Origin: Anaeromyxobacter dehalogenans 2CP-C
GTDB taxonomy: Bacteria; Myxococcota; Myxococcia; Myxococcales; Anaeromyxobacteraceae
Reading direction: 5' to 3'
NCBI RefSeq assembly: GCF_000013385.1
Contig: NC_007760.1
Location: forward strand, 2,481,001 to 2,545,000
DNA length: 64,000 nt
In this document: positions 1 to 9,303 of the stretch, in pieces
Numbering within the stretch: the stretch's first letter is position 1
How the letters are laid out: each line of letters opens with the position of its first letter
The notes under the pieces: model-generated
The model's input: only the letters and a program-made list of their open reading frames with translations
Database searches by the model: none
Told to the model about the DNA's origin: nothing
Translations under genes and position numbers: made by a program

Positions 1-842
1 ACGAGGTGCCCGGTGCGCGGCATCCGCCGGAACGTGAAGGTGCGCTCGATGCCGTCCACCGCCACGCCGGAGTAGGTCGCGGACCGGTGGCCGTCGCGGA
101 GCAGCGCCTGCAGCTCGGGGGAGACGGTGCGGTCGCCGAGCGCGATGGACGCGCCGGAGCTCTGCCGGCGCACGACGACGCCGAGGTCGGGGTCGCGCAG
201 CACGATGACGCCCCGCGCGCCCACGTCGTAGCCGTCGAACGCGCGGGCGAGGTCCTCCAGCAGCACGCTCGCGACCGCCACGCCGGCGAAGGTCCCGTCG
301 GCGTGCCGGAGCGCGCGCGCCAGGACCAGCTGCGGCCGGTCGGTGAGCCGGCCGACGATGGGCCTCGAGACGACCACGCCGAGGCCGGGCTCGGCCCGCA
401 GCCGCCGGAAGTAGTCGCGGTCGGAGACGTCGGTCACGATGCCCGGGGGCGTGTCGCGGCCGTGCGCCAGCACGCCGTCCGCGTCGAACGTGTCGAGCGC
501 GTGGAGCTGCGGGATGCGGCCGCGCTGGCGGGCCAGGAAGTCGTCGAACGCGGGCCCGTCCACCCGGCCCCCGGCCGACTCGCGCTCGTACTCGTCCGCC
601 ACGGTGAGCAGCGTCAGCCCGACCTTCTCGAAGACGCCGTCGAGGTACTGCTCCAGCGCGGCGGCGAGGTTCTGCGTGGCCGCGGTGGCGCGCTCGCGGT
701 TGTGCAGGCGGCTCGCCTCCACGGACGAGCCGACCAGCAGGACGGCCAGCAGGTCGATGATCGCGACCGCCACCACCAGCGCCCCGGCTGCCCGGGACGA
801 TGACCAGGCCGGCACCGGGGACCGTCTTTCTCCGTCGCTCAC
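1..842 (-). CDS. Membrane sensor protein with dCache-like domain (5' part of gene)
   Basis: This is the N-terminal part of an extracytoplasmic sensor; the 3' part runs off the window. The GTG start at 842 has a GGAG about 8 nt upstream. A membrane helix (residues about 20-45, ALVVAVAIIDLLAVLLVG) is followed by a region typical of dCache sensors, with FDADGVLAHG, DVSDRDYFRRL and GVAVASVLLEDL. The DRDYF and repeated G-V-hydrophobic strands are hallmarks of double-Cache ligand-binding domains in kinases, chemoreceptors and GGDEF proteins. The output domain is outside the window, so the class cannot be named. No ATG start is available in this frame. The ligand is unknown. Confidence 0.8.
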   Translation of the reverse strand, partial: MSDGERRSPVPAWSSSRAAGALVVAVAIIDLLAVLLVGSSVEASRLHNRERATAATQNLAAALEQYLDGVFEKVGLTLLTVADEYERESAGGRVDGPAFDDFLARQRGRIPQLHALDTFDADGVLAHGRDTPPGIVTDVSDRDYFRRLRAEPGLGVVVSRPIVGRLTDRPQLVLARALRHADGTFAGVAVASVLLEDLARAFDGYDVGARGVIVLRDPDLGVVVRRQSSGASIALGDRTVSPELQALLRDGHRSATYSGVAVDGIERTFTFRRMPRTGHL

Positions 843-1005
843 GCGCGCGCTCCGGGGGACCGGGGCCACGAGCCGACGGTCGAGCGGCGAGAGTACCCTC
901 CGGACCGCGCGCTCGGAAGCGCCGGCCGGCTCCGGCGCGCCGCGGGCCGCCCCCGCGCTCACGGGACGGCCGGGCAGGTGCTCCCTCCTCCCACCCGGCG
1001 ACGCG

Positions 1006-1335
1006 CTACCCGGGGAGGAGCTCGCGGACCGCGTCCTCCAGGCGCGCCCGCGGCACCGCGCCGACGAGCTGCCGGGCCACCTTGCCGCCCATGAAGAAGA
1101 GCAGCGTCGGCATCGAGCGGATCCCGTACCGCTCGGCGGTGGCCGGGTGCCGCTCCACGTCGAGCGCGGCGACCTTCACGCGGCCGCGGTAGCCGCTCGC
1201 CAGCGCCTCCAGCGTGGGCGCGAGCGCCTTGCAGGGCGCGCACCACGCGGCGGTGAACTCCACCAGCACCGGCTCCGGCGCGGCCAGCACCTCGCGCTCG
1301 AACTCCGCGTCGCCGATCTCCATCACCGCCGCCAT
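1006..1335 (-). CDS. Thioredoxin
   Basis: A 109-residue cytoplasmic thioredoxin, the family's usual length. The dithiol motif WCAPCK has the redox cysteines at 32 and 35, preceded by the strand VLVEFTAA. The cis-proline segment SMPTLLFF is present. It should reduce protein disulfides using thioredoxin reductase, which is not in the window. The ATG at 1335 was chosen because GGAGG lies about 6 nt upstream; an internal ATG at 1323 would give 105 residues. It lies 55 nt downstream of a LysR gene on the same strand, so it could be the last gene of a transporter-LysR-thioredoxin unit. WCAPC rather than WCGPC may shift its redox potential; that is inference. Confidence 0.93.
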   Translation of the reverse strand: MAAVMEIGDAEFEREVLAAPEPVLVEFTAAWCAPCKALAPTLEALASGYRGRVKVAALDVERHPATAERYGIRSMPTLLFFMGGKVARQLVGAVPRARLEDAVRELLPG

Positions 1336-1390
1336 GGCCGCCTCCGCCGCGCCGCCGGGCGGAGTGCCCGGCCGCCGCGCGGGACCGGAT

Positions 1391-2404
1391 CTACCCGCGC
1401 CGGCGCGCCGGGGCGACCGCCCGCGCCGGAACGCTGCGTTCCACGGCGGCCCCCGGACCCTCGGCCGGCGCGCGCCCCGGCGGATCCCAGGGCAGCGCCG
1501 CGGCGCCGCCCGACACCAGCTCGAGGAAGGCGCGGACCTTGGGCGCGAGGTGCCGGCCGCTCGGGTACACCGCGTGGACCGGCATGCCGGGCGGCGTCTC
1601 CGCCTCGAGCACGGCCACGAGCCGCCCGGACCGGACGTCCTCCGCGACGAGCGCCGCGGGCAGGCGCACCACGCCCAGCCCGGCGCGGGCGGCGAGCTGC
1701 CCCGCGCGCACGCTGGGCACGCGCAGGCGGCCGGCGGGGCGCACGGTCCGCGCCGTCGCGCCCGCGCCGAAGAACCACACCTCGTCGGTGCCCGCCTCGG
1801 CGAGCAGGATGCAATCATGCGCGCCCGCGTCCCCCTCGCCGCGCAGCGCGTCCGCGGTCGCGGGCGTGCCGCGGCGGGCCAGGTAGGCGGGGCTGGCGTA
1901 GCAGCCGGTGCGCAGCGTCCCGAGGCGCCGCGCCACCAGCGAGGAGTCGGCGAGCGGGCCGGTGCGCAGCGCGAGGTCGTGCTCCTCCGCGAGCAGGTCC
2001 ACGTGCGGCGGCGCGAGCGCGACCTCGACGCTCAGGCGCGGGTGGCGGAGCAGCAGCTCGGCCACCGCCGGCGCGAGCAGCTCGCCGAGCAGGGCCGGGG
2101 TGGCGATGCGCAGCGTGCCCTGCGGCGCGCCGCGCGCCTCGGCGGTCTCGCGGTCCAGCGCGCGGGCCTCGGCCACCAGGCGGGCGGCGCGGGCGTGGTA
2201 CGCGCGGCCCGCCTCGGTGAGCCGCAGGCGGCGCGCGTTCCGCTCCAGCAGCCGCACGCCGAGCCGCTCCTCGAGCGCGGCGAGCCGGCGGCTCACGGTG
2301 GACTTGCGCAGGCCGAGGCGCGCCGCGGCCGCCGTGAGGCCGCCGGTGGCCACCACCTCGACGAGCAGCCGGAGGTCGTCCAGGCTCGCGTCCGCTGCGA
2401 TCAT
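1391..2404 (-). CDS. LysR-family transcriptional regulator
   Basis: A 337-residue LysR regulator. The N-terminal winged helix (residues 5-65) contains LTAAAARLGLRKSTVSRRLAAL and the linker start LTEAGRAYHARAARL. The C-terminal substrate-binding domain contains LRIATPALLGELLAPAV and a DLALRTG segment. It belongs to the AaeR/DmlR-like branch that typically acts on small aromatic or organic acids; that assignment is from overall similarity only. The ATG at 2404 follows the DMT-family transporter by 16 nt on the same strand, so it is probably cotranscribed with that exporter and may control it. No clear Shine-Dalgarno is visible. The proline/arginine-rich C-terminal tail (about 30 residues) looks unstructured. 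Confidence 0.9.
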   Translation of the reverse strand: MIAADASLDDLRLLVEVVATGGLTAAAARLGLRKSTVSRRLAALEERLGVRLLERNARRLRLTEAGRAYHARAARLVAEARALDRETAEARGAPQGTLRIATPALLGELLAPAVAELLLRHPRLSVEVALAPPHVDLLAEEHDLALRTGPLADSSLVARRLGTLRTGCYASPAYLARRGTPATADALRGEGDAGAHDCILLAEAGTDEVWFFGAGATARTVRPAGRLRVPSVRAGQLAARAGLGVVRLPAALVAEDVRSGRLVAVLEAETPPGMPVHAVYPSGRHLAPKVRAFLELVSGGAAALPWDPPGRAPAEGPGAAVERSVPARAVAPARRRG

Positions 2405-2420
2405 GGCGCGCGGCGCAAGC

Positions 2421-3356
2421 TCACCCCGCCCGCTCGGCGGCGGCCGGCGCCACCGCGCCCGGGGCGGCCGGGGCCGAGGCGGGGGCCGGGGTCCTGGCGC
2501 GGCCGGCGGCGCCGGACGTCGCCAGCCAGGAGCCGCCGAGGATCAGCGCGAACCCCACCGCGGTGCCGACGGTGAACGGCTCACCGAGCAGCGTCACGCC
2601 GGCCGCCACCGCCACCGCCGGGTTCACGTACGCCACCACGGTGGCGCGCACCGGGCCGACCTCGGCGATGAGCTGGAAGAACAGCGTGAACGCGAGCGCG
2701 GTGCAGAGGACGCCGAGGCCCGCCACCGCGCCGAGCGCCTCGGCGGGCGGCAGGGCGGCGGGGAGCTGCGCGATCCCGAACGGCGCGTAGGCGAGGGCGC
2801 ACATCGCGAGCGACACGGCCACCACGTCGAGGGCGGGGAGGTCGGAGAGGCGGCGCGCCACGATCCGGGGCGCGAGCGCGTAGCCGATCACGACCACCGC
2901 GAGCTCCGCCACCGCGCGCGCGTCGCCGCGGCCGAGGTCGAGCCCGAGCAGCGCCACCACGCCCGCGAGCCCGACGGCGAGGCCGGACATGCGGCGCGCG
3001 CCCAGCGGCTCGTGGCCGGCGCTCAGGCGCGAGGCGAGCGCGCCGACCAGCGGCGTGGCGGCGATGACGAGCCCCGCGAGCGAGCTCGTGACGTGGCGCT
3101 CGGCGTCGGCGAGCAGGAGCCAGGGGACCGCCATCTCGCCGAACGTGAACAGCGCGATGGGGCGCCAGCGCGCCAGCACCGGCCGCAGGTTGCCGCGGAC
3201 CAGCACGAACGGGAGCAGCAGCACCGCCCCGGTGGCGGTCCGGAGGAACACGAGGCTGGCGGGCGTGAGATCGCGCACCGCGACCTTGATGAGCAGGTAC
3301 GGGATGCCCCACAGCACGCACAGCGCGACGAACAGGATCCAGCCTCGGCGGGTCAC
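2421..3356 (-). CDS. EamA/DMT-family transporter (RhaT/YdcZ-like permease)
   Basis: A 311-residue inner-membrane protein with about ten hydrophobic helices arranged as two EamA repeats (residues about 5-140 and 150-285). The start, RGWILFVALCVLWGIPYLLIKVAV, and the repeat-end motif LGEPFTVGTAVGFALILGG are typical of drug/metabolite transporters. The family exports amino acids, nucleosides or small toxic metabolites; the substrate cannot be read from sequence. The C-terminus is an Ala/Pro-rich tail of about 25 residues. It is the first gene of a minus-strand run with LysR and thioredoxin. Confidence 0.9.
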   Translation of the reverse strand: MTRRGWILFVALCVLWGIPYLLIKVAVRDLTPASLVFLRTATGAVLLLPFVLVRGNLRPVLARWRPIALFTFGEMAVPWLLLADAERHVTSSLAGLVIAATPLVGALASRLSAGHEPLGARRMSGLAVGLAGVVALLGLDLGRGDARAVAELAVVVIGYALAPRIVARRLSDLPALDVVAVSLAMCALAYAPFGIAQLPAALPPAEALGAVAGLGVLCTALAFTLFFQLIAEVGPVRATVVAYVNPAVAVAAGVTLLGEPFTVGTAVGFALILGGSWLATSGAAGRARTPAPASAPAAPGAVAPAAAERAG

Positions 3357-3575
3357 CCGGGTCTCCTTGGCGCCGCACTGGTCCGGCGCGAGGACGCACG
3401 AATAGTCGGCGCGGCCCGCGGGGGCAAGCGCGCCGCCGCGCGCATCCGCGCGCCGGGGACGGGCGTTCTCGCGCCCCCCGGGCAGCCGCGGCCGGGTGCC
3501 GGGGCGGCGCTGGCGCTCGCCACCCCGGCGGCCTCTCGCCCGCCTCCGGGGCGGATCCGGGAGCCGTGGTGACGG

Positions 3576-5480
3576 TCAGTAGACGATCACCGCGTCCGGC
3601 GCGAGCAGGCCCGAGGTCGCGTCCACCTGCACCAGCGCGATGCGCCGGGTCGCGTCGGCGGAGAAGAACGCGAAGCGGCCGTGCGAGACGAAGCCCTTGC
3701 CGCCCACGCCGACGCGGGTCAGCGGGATCACCTCCTGGAGCGCCAGGTAGTCCTGGCCGAACAGCCGGAGCTCGGTGTCGGCGGCAGGGTTCGCCGGCCA
3801 GGACGGCAGGCCCGGCACGACCAGGATCTGCCCGGCGGCGAGCGAGTGGTCGGCCCACTTCACCTGCCCGGTGCCCTCCAGCGCGCCGGCGTAGGTCATG
3901 TCCGAGCCGGCGGTGGAGCCCTGCGTCGTGTTCGAGTGGAAGGTGTTGCCACAGGCGGTCACGATGCGCAGCCCGTCCTCGGTGATCCAGAGATCGCCGC
4001 ACATCGCGTAGTCGCCGTGGTACGGCGAGTCGTACAGGAACGACGCCGCCCCGCCGGAGATCGAGAACTTCCGGATGTCGGCGGGCGACACGAAGTTGTC
4101 GGCGCCGTAGAGCGCCGCGCCGCCCGGGTGCAGCTTCGCCTTCGTGCCGTCGAACGGGCTCCACCCGGTGCTCGGCGTGTCCACGCCGGTCGAGATCCGG
4201 ATGCCGTGGATCTGGTCCCACGCCGTCGGGAACACGTAGATCCAGCCGTTGCCCGCCAGCACCACGTCGGACGGGACCACGCTGGTGGCGAAGGTGCCGA
4301 CCACCGCCGGCGGCGCGTCCAGCTTCACGTAGGAGACCGCGGCGTCGTGGCCGACCGCGGCGTAGTGCCCGTCCGGCGACACGCTGACGGCGAGCGCCGC
4401 CTTCGGGAGCGTCACCGTCACCTCCGCGCCGGCGACGGGATCCGCCACGTAGAGCCGCGAGCCCCCCACCGCCACGATCCGGTCGAGCGCGCGCGAGTAC
4501 TCCGCGTCGGCGACGGCGTGGCCCAGCATCCACACCTTCTGGTGCACGGTGACCTGCACCGTGTCCGCCGCCGCGCTCGCGAGCTGGCCGTCGTGGACGG
4601 CCAGCGAGAACGCGTACACGCCCTCGAGGTCGTAGGTGACGGAGGGCGCGCACGCGCCCGGATCCGAGAGCGCGGCGGCGCTGCCGGCCGGCTTCGCCGT
4701 GAGCGCCCAGGCGCAGGTGATCGGGTCCTGGTCCGGATCGGTCGAGGCGGCGGCGCTGAGCGGGAGCGTCGCGCCGGCGTTGGACTCGAGATCCGGCCCC
4801 GCGTCCGCGATCGGGGCGTGGTTGCGGACGGTGACGGTCACGTCGTCCTCCGCGGAGAGCACGCCGTCGCTCACGGTGAGGCGGACCACGTAGGCGCCGT
4901 AGACGTCCGGCGTGAAGGACGCCTGGGCGAGCGCCGCGCCGGTGAGCGCCGCGGCGCTGCCGTCCGGGCGGGCCACCAGCGTCCACGCGTGGGTGATCGC
5001 GTCCCCGTCCGGATCCGAGCTGGCGCGGCCGTCGAGCGCGACCGCGATCCCCCGGCTCCCCTCCCGGTCGGCGCCGGCCGCGGCGACGGGCGCCAGGTTC
5101 TGGCTGGTGATGACCACGTCGTCGGACACCGGCGCGTTCAGCCCGTCGGACACCTGCAGGCGCACCACGTAGGCGCCCGGCAGGTCGGCGACGAAGGACG
5201 CCCGCTCGGAGGCGGCGAGCTGGATGACGGCCGCGCTGCCCGCGGGGCGAGAGACGAACGTCCACCCGTAGCTGAGCGGGAAGCCCTCCGGATCGCGGCT
5301 GGCCGAGCCGTCGAGCTGGACCAGCGCGCCCTTCGCGACGGCGCGGTCGAAGCCGGCCTGCGCGATGGGCGGGGCGTTGCCCGGGATCACCGGGACGGCG
5401 GGCCCGTCGCTCCCGCCGCTGCAGGCGAGCAGGGTGCAGAGCGCGAGGGCCGCGGGGACGCGGCGGCGAGCGGAGCGCAT
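3576..5480 (-). CDS. PKD-domain lipoprotein with C-terminal propeller-like domain
   Basis: A 634-residue secreted lipoprotein. The signal peptide RRRVPAALALCTLLAC gives a lipobox with Cys20 as the lipidated residue, followed by SGGSDG. Three consecutive PKD-type repeats follow (about residues 30-120, 120-215 and 215-310). Each starts with an N-x-A-P-x-A-x-A-G motif and contains L-x-G-x-x-S-x-D-P-(E/D)-G. The last 320 residues contain repeated short strands (LYVADP, VSVSPDGHYAAVG, WIYVFP) like a YVTN/WD-type propeller. The ATG at 5480 has GGAGG about 8 nt upstream and starts exactly at the signal peptide, so a longer upstream ATG was rejected. The role is probably surface binding or adhesion. 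No catalytic motif was seen. Confidence 0.88.
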   Translation of the reverse strand: MRSARRRVPAALALCTLLACSGGSDGPAVPVIPGNAPPIAQAGFDRAVAKGALVQLDGSASRDPEGFPLSYGWTFVSRPAGSAAVIQLAASERASFVADLPGAYVVRLQVSDGLNAPVSDDVVITSQNLAPVAAAGADREGSRGIAVALDGRASSDPDGDAITHAWTLVARPDGSAAALTGAALAQASFTPDVYGAYVVRLTVSDGVLSAEDDVTVTVRNHAPIADAGPDLESNAGATLPLSAAASTDPDQDPITCAWALTAKPAGSAAALSDPGACAPSVTYDLEGVYAFSLAVHDGQLASAAADTVQVTVHQKVWMLGHAVADAEYSRALDRIVAVGGSRLYVADPVAGAEVTVTLPKAALAVSVSPDGHYAAVGHDAAVSYVKLDAPPAVVGTFATSVVPSDVVLAGNGWIYVFPTAWDQIHGIRISTGVDTPSTGWSPFDGTKAKLHPGGAALYGADNFVSPADIRKFSISGGAASFLYDSPYHGDYAMCGDLWITEDGLRIVTACGNTFHSNTTQGSTAGSDMTYAGALEGTGQVKWADHSLAAGQILVVPGLPSWPANPAADTELRLFGQDYLALQEVIPLTRVGVGGKGFVSHGRFAFFSADATRRIALVQVDATSGLLAPDAVIVY

Positions 5481-5694
5481 GAGGGTCCTCCGGGAGCGCG
5501 GAGCCGGCGCGCCGTCATGGCGCCTGCGGTCCGCCCCGATCACGGAGCGTGCATGCTACGCGAACGCCCCCTTCGACCCTGCGCAAAAGCGCGGAGGCCG
5601 CGCCGGCGGATGGGCGCGCGCCGCACAGCGGCGGGCGCCTTCGCACACCGCACCACCGCGGCCGCGCCGGGCCGGCGGGCCGCGGCAGGCGGGC

Positions 5695-6555
5695 TCACGG
5701 CTTGATGAACGTCCCCGCGCGCAGCTCGTGCAGGGCCTGCTCGATCTCCTCCTCGGTGTTCATCACGAACGGCCCGTAGCGCGCGTACGGCTCGTTCAGC
5801 GGCTGCGCCGAGAGCAGCAGGAAGCGCGCCGGCGCGGCGCCGGCGTGCACCCGGACCACCTCGCCGTCGCGGAGGACGGCGAGCCGCGGGGCCCCGACCG
5901 CCTGCGCGGCGCGTCCGGCCTGCGCGCCGCCCACGGTCACCTCGCCCTCGAACACGTACAGGAGCGCCGTGTGGCCGCGCGGCACCGGCTGCTCGAACGT
6001 CTTCCCCGCGGGCAGCGCGACGTCGAGGTAGGTCGGGCCGGCGAAGATGTCCTTCACCGCGCCGGCCACCCCGTCCACCTCCCCGGCGACCACGCGCACG
6101 CGCGCGCCGCCGGGCCGGGCCACCTCGGGGATGCGCGCCGCCGGCACGTCCTGGTAGCGCGGCCGCGTCATCTTCAGCTTCGCGGGCAGGTTCACCCAGA
6201 TCTGGAAGCCGTCGAGCCGGCGCGGGCCGACCTTGGGCATCTCCTCGTGCAGGATGCCGCTCCCGGCGGTCATCCACTGCACGTCGCCCGCGCCGATCAC
6301 GCCCGAGTTCCCGATGCTGTCCCGGTGCGCCACGCTGCCGTCGAGCATGTAGGTGATGGTCTCGATGCCGCGGTGCGGGTGCATGGGGAAGCCGGCGATG
6401 TAGTCGTTCGCGTTCTCGGAGCCGAAGTGGTCGAACAGGAAGAACGGATCCAGGTGGTCGAGCGTCCGGGTGGCGATGCTGCGCTTCAGCCGCACGCCCG
6501 CGCCGTCGCTGGCGGCGATGGGGGTGACGACGGTCTCGAGTCCGCGTTCGGTCAT
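5695..6555 (-). CDS. Pirin-family bicupin protein
   Basis: A 286-residue pirin. The N-terminal cupin carries the family's iron ligands: His59 and His61 in HPHRGIETITYM, and His103 and Glu105 in GSGILHEEMP. The C-terminal pirin_C cupin (about residues 175-280) contains AGPTYLDVALPAG and VFEGEVTVGG. Some bacterial pirins oxidise quercetin with oxygen, others modulate central enzymes; the sequence does not decide. The ATG at 6555 follows an AGGAG with good spacing. It lies 107 nt after a FAD disulfide reductase on the same strand, which suggests a redox or stress-linked pair. Confidence 0.93.
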   Translation of the reverse strand: MTERGLETVVTPIAASDGAGVRLKRSIATRTLDHLDPFFLFDHFGSENANDYIAGFPMHPHRGIETITYMLDGSVAHRDSIGNSGVIGAGDVQWMTAGSGILHEEMPKVGPRRLDGFQIWVNLPAKLKMTRPRYQDVPAARIPEVARPGGARVRVVAGEVDGVAGAVKDIFAGPTYLDVALPAGKTFEQPVPRGHTALLYVFEGEVTVGGAQAGRAAQAVGAPRLAVLRDGEVVRVHAGAAPARFLLLSAQPLNEPYARYGPFVMNTEEEIEQALHELRAGTFIKP

Positions 6556-6662
6556 GGTGATCTCCTGCCCCGGGATGTGCCGGCGCGACCCGTCCGGCGC
6601 AATGTCCGGGGGCGCACCGGATCGTTGCGCGGCGCGGAACGCCCGCGGCCGGGGGGCTCCGG

Positions 6663-8042
6663 TCAGGGCCGGAGCGCGAAGCGCTCGAGCGTCATCACCG
6701 CCGACTGGAGCCCCTCGCAGAACGTCGGGTGGGCCACCTCCATGTCCACGAGCGCCCGCGCGCTCGCGCCCGCCTGCATCAGCGCGGCGAGGACGTGCAC
6801 GAGCTCCCCTCCCTCCGCCCCCACCACCGCCGCGCCCAGGATCCGCTCGTCGCGCGGGTCCACCAGCACGCGCACGACCCCGTCCGGCTCGTCCACCTCG
6901 ACGGCGCGCGCCACCGCCGAGTACGGCAGCGTGGCGAGCTCGAACGGGACGCCGCGCGCCCGCGCCTCCCGCTCGGTCAGCCCGACCACCCCGACCTGCG
7001 GATCGGTGAACACCACGTGCGGCACCAGCCGGTCGTCGCGCGTCCGCCGGCCGCGGCCGAGCAGGAGGTCGAACAGGATGCGGTGGTCGTCCCAGGCGCT
7101 GTGGGTGAACTGCGGGCCGCCGGCCGCGTCGCCCACCGCGTACACGCCCTCGGCGCTGGTGCGGTAGCGCGCGTCCACCTCGACGAACCCGCGCCGATCC
7201 AGCGCCACGCCGGCCGCGTCGCAGCCGAGGTCGTCGGTGTTCGGGCGCCGCCCGGTCGCGACGAGCAGGTGCGATCCCTCCACCACCCCGCCGCCGGCGA
7301 GCCGCACCCGCACGGCGCCCGCGCCGCCCTCGACCGCCTCGGCCGGCGCGCCCAGCGCGAGCCGGACGCCCTCGCGCCGGAACACCTCCTCCAGCGCCGC
7401 GCTCACCGCCTCGTCCTCGCGGGCGAGCAGGTGCGGCGAGGGGTCGATCACCGTCACGTCCGCGCCGAGCCGCCGGAACAGCTGCCCCAGCTCGCAGCCC
7501 ACGTAGCCGCCCCCGAGGACCACCAGGTGCGCCGGGAGCGCGCGCAGCGCGAGCGCGCTCGAGCTGGTGAGGAACGGGACGCGGTCCAGCCCGGGGACGG
7601 GCGGCACCGCCGGGCGCGCGCCCACGTTCACGACCACGACCGGCGCCGCGAGCCGCTCGCCGCCGGCCTCCACCTCGCGGGGCCCCACGAAGCGCGCGGC
7701 GCCCTGCACCACCCGCAGCCGCGGGGCGGCGCCCTCCAGCCGGCGGCGCACGCCGTCGCGCCAGCGCGCCACCACCGCGTCCTTCCGGTCCATCACCGCC
7801 CCGAGGTCCACCGCCACCTCGCCGGCGCGGATCCCGAGCCGCCCGGCCGTCCGCGCCACGTGGGCCGCGCGCGCGCTCGCGAGGAGCGTCTTCGTGGGCG
7901 TGCAGCCGGCGTTCACGCAGGTGCCCCCCAGCGCGCCGCGCTCGACCAGCGCGACCCGCCGCCCCGCGGCCGCGAGCCGCGCCGCGAGCGGCACGCCCGC
8001 CTGGCCGGAGCCGAGGACCAGCACGTCGAGATCCGATGCCAT
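6663..8042 (-). CDS. FAD-dependent pyridine nucleotide-disulfide oxidoreductase (dihydrolipoamide dehydrogenase/mercuric reductase-like)
   Basis: A 459-residue class I flavoprotein disulfide reductase. FAD binding is shown by VLGSGQAGVPLA near the N-terminus. The redox-active disulfide is in GGTCVNAGCTPTKTL (two Cys five residues apart). A second Rossmann motif, VVLGGGYVGCELGQLFRRLG, binds NAD(P)H, and VYAVGDAAGG contacts FAD. The dimerisation domain ends with MEVAHPTFCEGLQSAV, carrying the His-Pro of the active site. It lacks an N-terminal lipoyl or heavy-metal domain and no dehydrogenase-complex genes are near, so it may act on another disulfide or on quinones. The ATG at 8042 has GGGAGGTGG just upstream. 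It diverges from senA across 136 bp. Confidence 0.9.
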   Translation of the reverse strand: MASDLDVLVLGSGQAGVPLAARLAAAGRRVALVERGALGGTCVNAGCTPTKTLLASARAAHVARTAGRLGIRAGEVAVDLGAVMDRKDAVVARWRDGVRRRLEGAAPRLRVVQGAARFVGPREVEAGGERLAAPVVVVNVGARPAVPPVPGLDRVPFLTSSSALALRALPAHLVVLGGGYVGCELGQLFRRLGADVTVIDPSPHLLAREDEAVSAALEEVFRREGVRLALGAPAEAVEGGAGAVRVRLAGGGVVEGSHLLVATGRRPNTDDLGCDAAGVALDRRGFVEVDARYRTSAEGVYAVGDAAGGPQFTHSAWDDHRILFDLLLGRGRRTRDDRLVPHVVFTDPQVGVVGLTEREARARGVPFELATLPYSAVARAVEVDEPDGVVRVLVDPRDERILGAAVVGAEGGELVHVLAALMQAGASARALVDMEVAHPTFCEGLQSAVMTLERFALRP

Positions 8043-8178
8043 GCGCCACCTCCCCGCCCGCGCCGGGCGGTCCGGCGTATGTGCCGCCGGCGGGGCGCGC
8101 GCGCCAGGCCGCTCCCAGGTGTCGCGCGCCCGCGAAGACGCCTCGCCCGGGCCGGGCCCTTCCGCTACATAGAGGCGG

Positions 8179-9303
8179 ATGGACCGGATCCTCTCGTCCT
8201 GGGTGCGGGACGCGCGGGCGCGCACGCTCGGGCTGGCGGCGTCGCTGCCGGCGGACGGCCTGCTCGGCCCGCGGCTCGCGATCGTCAACCCGCCGCTCTG
8301 GGAGCTGGGGCACGTGGCCTGGTTCCAGGAGCGCTGGGTGCTGCGCCACGCCGCCGGCCGGCCGCCGCTCCGGGGCGGCGCCGACGCGCTCTACGACTCC
8401 ATCGCCATCCCGCACGACGTCCGCTGGGACCTGCCGCTCCCCTCGCTGGAGGAGACCGTCGGGTACCTGCGCGAGGTCGAGGCCGGCGTGCTCGCGCTGC
8501 TCGAGCGCGGCGAGGCGGATCCCTACTTCGTGCGGCTCTCGGTGTTCCACGAGGACATGCACTGGGAGGCGATGGCGTTCTCGCGCCAGACGCTGGGCTG
8601 GCCGGCGCCGCCCGGGCTCCCGCCCCGCACGGCCGGCGAGGCGCGCGAGGGCGACGCCGCGCTGCCGGGCGGGACGTTCCGGCTCGGCGCCGCGCCCGGC
8701 GGCGGGTTCGTGTTCGACAACGAGAAGTGGGCGCACCCGGTGGAGCTGGCGCCGTTCCGGATCGCCCGCGCCCCGGTGACCGAGGCGCGGTTCGCCGAGT
8801 TCGTGGACGACGGCGGCTACCGCCGGCGCGCGCTGTGGAGCGAGGCCGGCTGGCGCTGGCGAGAGGCCGCCGGGGCCGAGCGCCCGGCGTACTGGGAGCG
8901 CGCGGCGAACGGGTGGCGGCGGCGGGAGTTCGACCGCCCCGTGCCGCTCGCGGCGGGCCGCCCGGTGGCGCACGTGTGCGCGCACGAGGCGGACGCGTTC
9001 TGCCGCTGGGCCGGGCGGCGCCTGCCGACCGAGGCGGAGTGGGAGGCGGCGGCCACCGCGGAGGGCGCCCCGCTCGGCGGCGCCGGCCGCGTGTGGGAGT
9101 GGACCGCGAGCGACTTCCTCCCCTACCCCGGCTTCGCCCCCGATCCCTACCGCGAGTACTCGCAGCCCTGGTTCGGCACGCACCGGGTGCTGCGCGGCGG
9201 CAGCTTCGCCACGCCGGCGCGCCTGCTGCGCCCCACCTTCCGCAACTTCTACACGCCCGACCGCCGCGATCCCTGGGCGGGGTTCCGGACCTGCGCGGCG
9301 TGA
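8179..9303 (+). CDS. senA: Selenoneine synthase SenA-like nonheme iron enzyme (EgtB family)
   Basis: A 374-residue member of the EgtB/SenA family. An N-terminal DinB-like four-helix domain carries the three-histidine iron site: His45 in ELGHVAWFQERW, and His124 and His128 in FHEDMHWEA. The C-terminal formylglycine-enzyme (sulfatase-modifying) domain, residues about 160-374, contains RLPTEAEWEAAA, VWEWTASDF and HRVLRGGSFAT. SenA is known to couple a selenosugar to hercynine. I assign SenA rather than EgtB because the next gene, overlapping by 4 nt, is a SenB-type glycosyltransferase. ATG at 8179 with AGAGG upstream. Hercynine synthase EgtD and a SenC/SelD-like selenophosphate synthetase are not in the window. 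Confidence 0.82.
   Translation: MDRILSSWVRDARARTLGLAASLPADGLLGPRLAIVNPPLWELGHVAWFQERWVLRHAAGRPPLRGGADALYDSIAIPHDVRWDLPLPSLEETVGYLREVEAGVLALLERGEADPYFVRLSVFHEDMHWEAMAFSRQTLGWPAPPGLPPRTAGEAREGDAALPGGTFRLGAAPGGGFVFDNEKWAHPVELAPFRIARAPVTEARFAEFVDDGGYRRRALWSEAGWRWREAAGAERPAYWERAANGWRRREFDRPVPLAAGRPVAHVCAHEADAFCRWAGRRLPTEAEWEAAATAEGAPLGGAGRVWEWTASDFLPYPGFAPDPYREYSQPWFGTHRVLRGGSFATPARLLRPTFRNFYTPDRRDPWAGFRTCAA

Noticed and set aside
2581-5265. Very long antisense open frame opposite the PKD lipoprotein and DMT transporter genes
   Set aside because: Arg/Gly/Ala-rich with no motif; the complementary strand holds clear signal peptide, PKD repeats and EamA helices. Such shadows follow from GC-rich third positions.
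6729-9299. Long plus-strand open frame continuing upstream of senB through the disulfide reductase and senA regions
   Set aside because: Only the portion after 9300 resembles a protein family. The upstream part is His/Arg/Pro-rich noise opposite or out of frame with recognised genes.
8179-9303. Assignment of the EgtB-fold enzyme as ergothioneine synthase EgtB
   Set aside because: The overlapping neighbour is a SenB-type glycosyltransferase rather than EgtC/EgtD genes, which favours SenA. Phylogeny would settle it.
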